A DNA stretch of 20,453 nt. Source: an uncultured Eubacteriales bacterium. GTDB taxonomy: Bacteria; Bacillota; Clostridia; Christensenellales; Aristaeellaceae. The notes under the pieces were generated by a model that was not told the origin of the DNA, did no database searches, and saw only the letters and a program-made list of their open reading frames with translations. Location of the stretch: positions 1-20,453 of the forward strand of contig URJB01000042.1 of assembly GCA_900548145.1 (NCBI GenBank), read 5' to 3'. Of this stretch, positions 16,101 through 20,453 are shown piece after piece (the first letter of the stretch is position 1; every line of letters begins with the position of its first letter). Made by a program: the position numbers and the translations under genes.

Positions 16101-16475
16101 TTCAACGACCTCCCGGAAATGCGGGACGGCCAGAAGATCCAGTACGTCCTTCGGGAAGCGCCTGTGGAGAAGTATGAGACCAAGGTGGAAGGCTATCACC
16201 TGGTGAACCAGTACATTACGCCGTCCCCGTCGCCCAGCACGACCCCGAGTCCCACGCCCGAACCGAGTGTAACCCCCAGTCCCACGCCTGAACCGAGCGT
16301 GACTCCAAGTCCTACGCCTACGGCCACGCCGAGTCCGACCCCGAGTCCCACGCCTACAGCGCCTTATACACCCCCGAAAACCGGGGATGAATCGCCGATG
16401 GCCCTGTGGCTGGCCTTGCTGGCCGCAAGCGCCGTCCTGCTGGGCTGGAGCCTGCGGAAGCGTAAGCACGGATAA
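13104..16475 (+). CDS. Sortase-anchored adhesin with Cna-B-like domains
   Basis: A 1123-residue surface protein. The signal peptide covers 1-34 (basic MGKKRKWQKN, then hydrophobic, cleavage near QALA). The N-terminal half has no named domain that I recognise except an InlB/Listeria-Bacteroides-repeat-like segment (about 325-369, ending YAQWV). Four Cna-B/SpaA-like domains follow at about 525-672, 674-803, 805-941 and 948-1037. Isopeptide triads can be read as Lys531/Glu610/Asn669, Lys681/Glu751/Asn801 and Lys956/Glu1018/Asn1035; the third domain has Ala813 where Lys is expected, with Glu877 and Asn939 kept. A Pro/Ser/Thr stalk (1039-1088) leads to the sorting signal PPKTG (1090-1094), a hydrophobic helix and RKRKHG. 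A PPXTG motif fits the variant sortases of Clostridia. The gene stands alone with no sortase beside it. It probably mediates attachment; the ligand is unknown. Confidence 0.9.
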   Translation: MGKKRKWQKNLFMKMILAFIFCMVMLFGAVQALADDAAPATNTATVECYALVSGEWKLVTVEETAQQMASDSIMRYYITADELEQIYGEFGFSAASYAGERIFPHTDMNDASLIWADAAPVIVDGQWRIPLSFRNRILLFYLPGNVPGSTSYFTTSVKSDNAAMIQDNNFYSVTVSDPSGIAPEESREWYQRTGTEVNVSLPLSDTASWHTLNNQRQQEVTPDETREEDGRVYYHFNAISYPIKFTNASGQMGYTIQYNANTVKDSLYTLGSLTQSQQKVEAEGSILGGESWQDVWKPGDQLILRDVDEKDALVSIPGSTKNKKYYYRFAGWRVGTSPLVVNAGEELVRSAILCNERDGVVNLYAQWVALDKNERINSANFYINLACEIADNTSSGFQPQPEEKFTRCIYTAPVLGADDLPIVAGQKKNYVLLAPPDSAATAHDTDKTIRAMKTTPYSGVTIGHFPSDEDVLAHIREGGYTITLDGQTLPSEIITSDHFTVRWYVVKYESSDGWHVDGILVAKEAKLRVTKTFSGDKTAVEAVKNGGYSILVTHDPEQENGTVTDFELCLQPAGQETRSGQTGYTEYDPSTDTYTWILNGHPLREYILSERKYLPEGEWHNINRYHVTSAAGTPSRWEAYDAAEKVKVVAESYANDLPTSAYQTVAFQNIYTQRHILTLFKIDAFTHAPLQGVEFTLTRTDAALQLTRKPDTSEYCGNGDFTEVVADNRVTTDADGHVYLHLEAGDYTLTEVSPEGYISASAICFTVEDGGAVKALTDTNGQPVSDEYASLSDTSLITLRNTSEQLFTVTVEADWDASTPTGQQVPVEVELWCDGRPLYAATGESYKCVLGENGGTYTWQDLPLYVNGHVAAYTLRETRIGSVAYDASIQPNGYNDYLVTFDDALYRETENDEYQKDAVWTGSDGTLHYARHALLRVHNRLKQVPDEEKIDINGVKRWVGDDEAQRPESITVFLCEEGKEGFIASTVVKPNDEGLWLYSFNDLPEMRDGQKIQYVLREAPVEKYETKVEGYHLVNQYITPSPSPSTTPSPTPEPSVTPSPTPEPSVTPSPTPTATPSPTPSPTPTAPYTPPKTGDESPMALWLALLAASAVLLGWSLRKRKHG
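16218..16370 (+). repeat. Degenerate tandem repeat encoding Pro-rich stalk
   Basis: Tandem units of the type ACCCCGAGTCCCACGCCC encode TPSPTP, partly expanded to TPSPTPEPSV (two units in a row). Third positions vary between copies. The stretch carries the adhesin domains through the cell wall; such repeats can change in copy number. Confidence 0.85.
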
Positions 16476-16489
16476 GAAATTTCATTTTC

Positions 16490-16531
16490 AAAAAATCAAA
16501 GCCCGGACGGTTCTTCTGCCGTCCGGGTTTT
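16490..16531. terminator. Bidirectional intrinsic terminator
   Basis: CCCGGACGG (16502-16510) pairs with CCGTCCGGG (16519-16527) around TTCTTCTG. TTTT follows on the plus strand and CTTTGATTTTTT on the minus strand. It serves both the adhesin gene and the convergent YlmC/YmxH gene. Confidence 0.88.
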
Positions 16532-16595
16532 CTGCTGCAAAAATGAAGAAGAATGGCAGGAGAGGCGCAGGTCTTTTCCATCTGCGCGGGCAGTG

Positions 16596-16880
16596 CTATT
16601 CCCCACCCTGCTGCCAGCAGGAGCAGCCCGGCCCGTAGTCCGGGCGGGAATGGGTCGTGACCAGAATCACATCGTCGCCGATGCGGCGTACATCCTCCCA
16701 AGGAATGACCAGCCCGCATTTTTCGCCGCGCAGGGATTGCAGAAAGGAAGTCTCCGACGGCACCACCAGCGCGGTAATGCGGCTGTCCTCCACGCTGAAT
16801 TCCAGATCCATCACCTTGCCCAGCCGCCGGCCGTCCTGCACGTCGATCACCTCTTTGGTGCGAAGCTCCGACAGAGTCAA
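16596..16880 (-). CDS. YlmC/YmxH family sporulation protein (PRC barrel)
   Basis: A 94-residue protein with a PRC-barrel fold. MTLSELRTKEVIDVQDGRRLGK is the typical start of YlmC/YmxH proteins, followed by the DLEF strand and the IPWEDVRRIGDDVILV segment. Members are found in endospore-forming Bacillota and are annotated as sporulation proteins; the molecular role is not known. The start is TTG at 16880, decided by AAAGGAGG at ideal spacing (7 nt) on the minus strand; no ATG fits. The C-terminus (GCSCWQQGGE) has two cysteines. The presence of the gene is the best hint that the host can sporulate. Confidence 0.88.
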   Translation of the reverse strand: MTLSELRTKEVIDVQDGRRLGKVMDLEFSVEDSRITALVVPSETSFLQSLRGEKCGLVIPWEDVRRIGDDVILVTTHSRPDYGPGCSCWQQGGE

Positions 16881-16972
16881 CCGTCTGCCTCCTTTCTTAC
16901 CCTGCGTTTATGGGGGAGTACTAACAGCCTATGCGCCGAAAAACGGAAATGTGCGCTTTATGCCAAAAGACC

Positions 16973-17004
16973 CCTCCCTGCCAGGAAAAGGCCGGACAGG
17001 GAGG
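16973..17004 (-). terminator. Probable terminator after the alkyltransferase-like gene
   Basis: CCTCCCTG (16973-16980) pairs with CAGGGAGG (16997-17004), an 8-bp stem, followed on the minus strand by GGGTCTTTT. The T-run is short. The rest of 16881-17054 must hold the YlmC/YmxH promoter, which I could not assign. Confidence 0.6.
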
Positions 17005-17054
17005 AGCTCGTCAGCAGCGATTATGCGGCGTTTTTGGATTTTGAAATGTGACTT

Positions 17055-17381
17055 TTACGGCTTTTTCCGCTCCCGCAGGGCTTTCCAGTCCACCCGACCG
17101 TCGGGCAGAAAGGGGACGCCTTCCCCTTCCAGCAGGGCGCGGCGCAGTTCGGATTGCCCGCCGCCTGCAATGGAGCCGTCCGCCTTGACGACCCGGTGCC
17201 ACGGAAGTTCCTCAGGGCAGCGGCGCATGGCCCAGCCCACCATCCGCGCCGCCCGGGGACGGCCCAGCATTTGGGCGATCTGGCCGTAGGACAGCGCCTG
17301 CCCCTTGGGGATTTGCGCCACAATGGCGTAAACCTGCTGAAAAAATCCGTTTTCCGCTTCGGAATTTGCTTTGCTTGCCAT
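17055..17381 (-). CDS. Alkyltransferase-like protein (ATL), MGMT family
   Basis: A 108-residue protein of the MGMT C-terminal DNA-binding domain only. Conserved features are the QVYAIVAQIPKG start, SYGQIA (31-36) and the RAARMVGWAMRRCP recognition-helix region. The active-site motif PCHRVV reads PWHRVV, with Trp61 in the place of the alkyl-accepting Cys. This is the hallmark of ATL proteins (Atl1, E. coli YbaZ type), which bind O6-alkylguanine and flag it for nucleotide excision repair and do not reverse the damage themselves. No clear Shine-Dalgarno precedes the ATG at 17381 (A/T-rich, GTTAGAATTG). It begins 21 nt after the HAD gene stop, so it may be read from that transcript. Confidence 0.88.
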   Translation of the reverse strand: MASKANSEAENGFFQQVYAIVAQIPKGQALSYGQIAQMLGRPRAARMVGWAMRRCPEELPWHRVVKADGSIAGGGQSELRRALLEGEGVPFLPDGRVDWKALRERKKP

Positions 17382-17402
17382 ATTTTTACAATTCTAACTT
17401 TT

Positions 17403-18017
17403 TTATTTTGTCAGCCCGTCCAGATAGGCCCGCAGCCGGGCAACGTCGCCGTCAGCAAAGCAGTAGCCCGTCATGCCGGTGCTTTCCGCGCCCTGAACGT
17501 TGGCGGCGCTGTCGTCGATGAACAGGCATTCCTCCGGCTTCAGGCTGAATTTGTCGCACAGGCGCAGGAAAATGCGCGGGTCGGGCTTAATCATCCGTTC
17601 CTCGGCGGAGACCAGAATGCCGCTCAAGTATTCCGGGTGAGGCAGCTTGTACTCGTAGGTGCGGAAACGATGCCCCGCGTTGGACAGAATGTAGAGCCGA
17701 TAGCCCCGGTCGTGCAGGTCTGCTACCAGCTGCTCCATGCCCGCCAGCGGGTAGAGCGTGTCCAAATGCCAGTCAGACAGAAGCTTCGGTACCAGCGCCC
17801 GCTCGGCTTCGTCCTCCAGCCGGGCCTGTGCCAGCGGAGCCAGTCCTTCCTCGGTCAGGTCGCCGCTGTCCAGCTTAATCCAGTCGGGGGAATCAAAAAT
17901 GGCTGCCTTCAGCCGCAGCGCCTTTTCCCGGTCGCCCTGCGCGTAGCGCAGACAGGCGATCAGCGGCTCGTAGCGCAGAAGCACCATGCCCATATCAAAA
18001 ACGATATTGCGAATCAT
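17403..18017 (-). CDS. HAD hydrolase, subfamily IA variant 3 (YihX-like)
   Basis: A 204-residue soluble HAD phosphatase. Motif I is FDMGMVL with nucleophile Asp8 and the D-x-G form usual for YihX-like members; motif II is LSNAG (Ser112), motif III Lys144 in IKPDP, motif IV FIDDS (167-171). YihX-like enzymes act on sugar phosphates such as alpha-glucose-1-phosphate. The ATG at 18017 follows AAAGGAGT and begins directly at the first strand; upstream codons in the frame cross the divergent promoters and are not coding. It is followed at 21 nt by the alkyltransferase-like gene. Substrate is inferred only. Confidence 0.87.
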   Translation of the reverse strand: MIRNIVFDMGMVLLRYEPLIACLRYAQGDREKALRLKAAIFDSPDWIKLDSGDLTEEGLAPLAQARLEDEAERALVPKLLSDWHLDTLYPLAGMEQLVADLHDRGYRLYILSNAGHRFRTYEYKLPHPEYLSGILVSAEERMIKPDPRIFLRLCDKFSLKPEECLFIDDSAANVQGAESTGMTGYCFADGDVARLRAYLDGLTK

Positions 18018-18041
18018 TCCAATGCACTCCTTTCCCAGCAA

Positions 18042-18070
18042 ATGATACCATATTTCCGGCGGATTGGGAA
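18042..18070 (-). promoter_or_regulatory. Promoter of the HAD gene
   Basis: On the minus strand: -35 TTCCCA (18065-18070, 4 of 6), 17-bp spacer, -10 TATCAT (18042-18047) with extended TGG. The leader is short (about 18 nt). Confidence 0.6.
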
Positions 18071-18075
18071 GGAAT

Positions 18076-18103
18076 TTGACTTTCCCTGCCCGTGCATTAT
18101 AAT
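18076..18103 (+). promoter_or_regulatory. Promoter of the helical-protein/lipoprotein/nnr operon
   Basis: -35 TTGACT (18076-18081, 5 of 6), 16-bp spacer, -10 TATAAT (18098-18103). The leader begins with a hairpin CGCAGCC/GGCTGCG (18109-18115 with 18131-18137). The -35 lies only 5 bp from the -35 of the divergent HAD promoter. Confidence 0.82.
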
Positions 18104-18152
18104 AAAGGCGCAGCCTTCCGAAAAAAAGAGGGCTGCGGAAAGGATGGAAGCG

Positions 18153-18608
18153 ATGAACGCGAACAACGATTGGGAAAAGGCCAAACAGGCTGTAGACGAC
18201 GCGATGGGCGCGGTGTATGACGCGCTGCACCATCTGAATGAAAAAGTGGACGAACTGATGCAGACCCCCGTAGTGGACGAAAAGAAGGACGAGGTTTGCC
18301 GCAAGGCCGAGGAGACCGTCCAGAACGTCAGCGCCGCTGTGGAGCAATTCGGCCAGAAGCTGAATGATACCCTGTCCAGCCCGGAATTTGCGGAACGGAC
18401 GGAAAATCTGAAAAAACAGGCGGGTCAGGCGGTCAGCCAGACGGCGGACTATCTGGCTAAGGGCGCGGCACTGGTGGCGACCGGGCTGGACAAGGCCGTG
18501 CAGGCCTTGAAGGGCGCGCTGACCTCCAAGGAAGAAGCGTCCAAGGAAGACGCGCCGGAGGAATCCCACGACGCGGACGAGACCGGCGATTCGTCCTCCG
18601 AAAACTGA
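18153..18608 (+). CDS. Small helical, acidic-tailed hypothetical protein
   Basis: A 151-residue hydrophilic protein without membrane segments or a signal peptide. It is almost wholly predicted helix, with amphipathic repeats (AKQAVDDAMGAVYDAL, NLKKQAGQAVSQTADYL) of the sort seen in LEA-like or apolipoprotein-like stress proteins, and ends in a Glu/Asp/Ser-rich tail. I do not recognise a family. Two in-frame ATGs are possible at 18144 and 18153; AAAGGA at 18139-18144 is 8 nt from the second, which I prefer. It is the first gene of an operon with a lipoprotein and nnr. A cytoplasmic structural or chaperone-like role is only a guess. Confidence 0.75.
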   Translation: MNANNDWEKAKQAVDDAMGAVYDALHHLNEKVDELMQTPVVDEKKDEVCRKAEETVQNVSAAVEQFGQKLNDTLSSPEFAERTENLKKQAGQAVSQTADYLAKGAALVATGLDKAVQALKGALTSKEEASKEDAPEESHDADETGDSSSEN

Positions 18609-18628
18609 CCCGAAAAGAGGAACCGAAG

Positions 18629-18877
18629 ATGAAAATGAAAAAAATCTGTCTGGTGCTGGCGCTGCTTTGCTGCCTGTGCCTGATGAGCGCCTGCACGATG
18701 CATGTGGATCGCGATCCGTGGCCCTCTAACGAGCAGACCGCCGCGACGGCGCAGCCCACTGCCGACACGGCGCAGGATGCGGTCACGACAGACGCGCCGC
18801 AGACCGCCACGCCCGATCCCGCCGTTACGCCTCTGCCCACGGTCGACCCGAACGCCGATCCGGGCATGAACGGCTGA
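18629..18877 (+). CDS. Small lipoprotein
   Basis: An 82-residue secreted protein. Residues 1-21 form a lipoprotein signal peptide (MKMKKICLVLALLCC..., lipobox MSAC), with lipidated Cys22. The mature part is a low-complexity Thr/Ala/Pro/Asp chain (TAATAQPTADTAQDA...) with no fold visible, probably a short extended tether. The Shine-Dalgarno AGAGGA is 7 nt before the ATG at 18629. It begins 20 nt after the helical protein and ends 20 nt before nnr. Function unknown; similar short lipoproteins are common in Clostridia. Confidence 0.8.
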   Translation: MKMKKICLVLALLCCLCLMSACTMHVDRDPWPSNEQTAATAQPTADTAQDAVTTDAPQTATPDPAVTPLPTVDPNADPGMNG

Positions 18878-18897
18878 CAAATCAAGGAGAAAGAACC

Positions 18898-20427
18898 TTG
18901 CTGAAGACCATCACCCCAGACGAAATGAAGCGTCTGGAAGAAAATTACATGAACCGCACCGGGACGAGCGCTCTCCAGCTGATGGAGAGCGCCGCCCGGC
19001 ATGTGGCCGATGCGGCGGCGGAGCTGGCGGGCGAAGCCGGCGGAACGGTGCTGTGCCTGTGCGGCCCCGGCAGCAACGGCGGGGACGGTCTGGCGGCGAT
19101 GCGCCTGCTGACTGCCAGCCGCCCGGAACTGCGGGCCGTGTGCTGGCTTTTGCCTGGCACGCTAAACGACGCGGCGGAGCATCAGCTGCGCCGTCTGCAG
19201 GCGGAAGCCCCCGCCGTGGAGGTCGTCCGCCTGACGGACGATCCGCTGCCGTCCCTGCCGGAAAATGTCTGCTGCTTTGTGGACAGCCTATTCGGCACGG
19301 GGCTGAGCCGCCCGCTGACCGGAACGGCGCTGGCGCTATGCGCCCTGATGAACGAGCACGAGCGGATTCCCACGCTGGCGGTGGACATTCCCTCCGGGCT
19401 GGACGGGACTACGGGCGTGATTCTGGGCTGTGCCGTCCGTGCCGACCGCACGGTGACGTTCCATCGCCCCAAGCCCGGCCTTTATCGGGGGTACGGGCTG
19501 GATTTTGCCGGGCAGGTGGACGTGGTCTCTATCGGCATTCCTTCGGACGAGGGAACTTCCGCCGGGTTTGACGTGCTGGAGCCATCAGACCTGCGCCGTC
19601 TGCTGCCGCCACGCCGCCATCTGAGCCACAAGGGAACCTATGGCCGGGTGGTGCTATTGGCCGGGAGCAAAGGCATGGCGGGAGCCGCCGCCATCAGCGC
19701 CGGCGCCGCCCTGCGGGCCGGAGCCGGGCTGGTCACGGTGGCCTGTCCCGACAACATCTGGCAGATCATTCAGACCTTATGCCCCTGCGCCACCTGTCTG
19801 CCCCTGCCGGAGGACGACCCAACGTCGGCGTTTCTGCTGCTGGAAAAGGCCCTGAATCAGGCGGACTGTCTGGGCATGGGCTGCGGGCTGGGGCAAGGCC
19901 CATGGGCGCAGGAGATGGTGAGACGTGTGCTGGGGTCTCTGCGCCGCCGGCAGGACAGCCGTCCCCTGCCTACCGTGGTGGACGCGGACGCGCTGAATCT
20001 GCTTTCTCATTCGGACGAGGGCTATGACCTATCTTCCTGCGTACTAACGCCCCATCCTGCCGAAGCGGCGCGGCTTCTGCGCTGCGAGGTATCGCAGGTC
20101 TTAGCCGATCAGGAAGCAGCGGCGCGCCAGCTGCGGCGGCAATACGGCGCGGCCATTGTTTTGAAAAATGCCGTCAGTCATCTGATCGCCAAGGAGGGCG
20201 AGGCCCTGAACGTGTTGGGCACGCCAGCCATGGCCAAGGGCGGCAGCGGCGATGCGCTGACCGGCGTTCTCTGTGCCCTGCTGGCGGGCCGTCAGGCCGG
20301 GGCCTACAGCATGACCGATCTGGAAGTCCTACAAGCCGCCTGCGGCCTTCACGGTTTAGCCGGTCTTGCCGCCGAAGCCCGTTACGGCCAGCTCTCCGTC
20401 CTCGCCACCGACTTGGGCAGGGGGTGA
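18898..20427 (+). CDS. nnr: Bifunctional NAD(P)H-hydrate epimerase/dehydratase
   Basis: A 509-residue metabolite-repair enzyme. The N-terminal epimerase domain (NnrE, YjeF_N; about 1-225) interconverts R- and S-NAD(P)HX. The C-terminal dehydratase domain (NnrD, carbohydrate-kinase-like; about 235-509) removes the hydrate using ADP or ATP. NnrE motifs are GPGSNGGDG (56-64), SLFGTGLSRPLTG (130-142) and VDIPSGLDG (162-170). NnrD motifs are KGTYGRVVLLAGS (245-257), VVDADALNLL (360-369), TPHPAEAARLL and the catalytic GGSGDALTG (448-456, Asp452). The start is TTG at 18898, preceded by AAGGAGA at 8 nt. Length and motifs indicate a complete, active enzyme. It is the last gene of the operon visible; 20428-20453 contains nothing recognisable. 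Confidence 0.94.
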   Translation: MLKTITPDEMKRLEENYMNRTGTSALQLMESAARHVADAAAELAGEAGGTVLCLCGPGSNGGDGLAAMRLLTASRPELRAVCWLLPGTLNDAAEHQLRRLQAEAPAVEVVRLTDDPLPSLPENVCCFVDSLFGTGLSRPLTGTALALCALMNEHERIPTLAVDIPSGLDGTTGVILGCAVRADRTVTFHRPKPGLYRGYGLDFAGQVDVVSIGIPSDEGTSAGFDVLEPSDLRRLLPPRRHLSHKGTYGRVVLLAGSKGMAGAAAISAGAALRAGAGLVTVACPDNIWQIIQTLCPCATCLPLPEDDPTSAFLLLEKALNQADCLGMGCGLGQGPWAQEMVRRVLGSLRRRQDSRPLPTVVDADALNLLSHSDEGYDLSSCVLTPHPAEAARLLRCEVSQVLADQEAAARQLRRQYGAAIVLKNAVSHLIAKEGEALNVLGTPAMAKGGSGDALTGVLCALLAGRQAGAYSMTDLEVLQAACGLHGLAGLAAEARYGQLSVLATDLGRG

Positions 20428-20453
20428 CCCCCTGCACCCCGCACCGCGCCCAT

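Noticed and set aside
16218..16370. CRISPR-like short repeats
   Set aside because: The repeats are codon-phased, degenerate and without unique spacers; they encode the Pro-rich stalk of the adhesin.
14502..16469. 655-codon open frame opposite the adhesin
   Set aside because: Mirror of the Cna-B and stalk codons, rich in Arg/Gly/Val; no start signal and no signal peptide.
16925..16970. Sigma-E promoter for the YlmC/YmxH gene
   Set aside because: CATAAA and CATAGGCT boxes occur on the minus strand but are 23 nt apart, too far for a sigma-E promoter.
18609..18897. Separate promoter for nnr or the lipoprotein gene
   Set aside because: The gaps are only about 20 nt and contain just ribosome binding sites; the genes are best read from the promoter at 18076.

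Overview
The window looks like a chromosomal segment from a GC-rich, Gram-positive-type Bacillota of class Clostridia, probably an anaerobic gut bacterium. The evidence is the gene repertoire: a YlmC/YmxH-type sporulation protein, a cell-wall-anchored adhesin with a PPKTG sorting signal, a PepV-type dipeptidase, strong AGGAGG-type ribosome binding sites, TTG starts, and TGGTATAAT-type extended -10 promoters. No rRNA or tRNA gene, insertion sequence, phage module or CRISPR array was seen. The assignment to Clostridia is an inference from gene content and style.

Layout. (1) 1-3160: a phosphoglycolate-phosphatase-like HAD enzyme (+), a proline-rich protein of unknown function (-), and diverging from it a coupled pair (+): a small predicted beta-rich protein and an NlpC/P60 cell-wall hydrolase with a C-terminal SH3 domain. 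None of the last three has a signal peptide. (2) 3172-7610 (-): a three-gene ABC importer of the Fe(III)/2-aminoethylphosphonate/polyamine type. The order is binding protein, ATPase, fused double permease. It has a near-consensus promoter, an upstream operator-like palindrome, and three hairpins between the binding-protein gene and the transport genes. (3) 7706-12916 (+): a five-gene operon-like run: multi-pass membrane protein, RsuA-family pseudouridine synthase, RsmC-like methyltransferase, PatB/MalY C-S lyase and PepV-like M20 dipeptidase. It ends at a 17-bp-stem terminator. (4) 12960-16531 (+): a single-gene unit encoding a 1123-residue adhesin with Cna-B-like domains, a Pro/Thr/Ser stalk and a PPKTG anchor, behind a promoter and leader rich in dyads and direct repeats. 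(5) 16596-18017 (-): YlmC/YmxH protein, an alkyltransferase-like DNA repair protein (Trp in place of the catalytic Cys), and a second HAD phosphatase. (6) 18076-20427 (+): a helical acidic protein, a small lipoprotein and the bifunctional NAD(P)H-hydrate repair enzyme Nnr, driven by a promoter back-to-back with that of the HAD gene.

Most genes are housekeeping: metabolite repair (Gph, Nnr), rRNA modification, peptide and amino-acid catabolism, and solute uptake. The parts most worth a second look are the leaderless NlpC/P60 locus, the RNA structures within the ABC operon, the promoter buried in a long inverted repeat at 7706-7747, the adhesin with its degenerate isopeptide domain and structured 5' leader, and the alkyltransferase-like protein. 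I did not find a convincing new defence or mobile system here.
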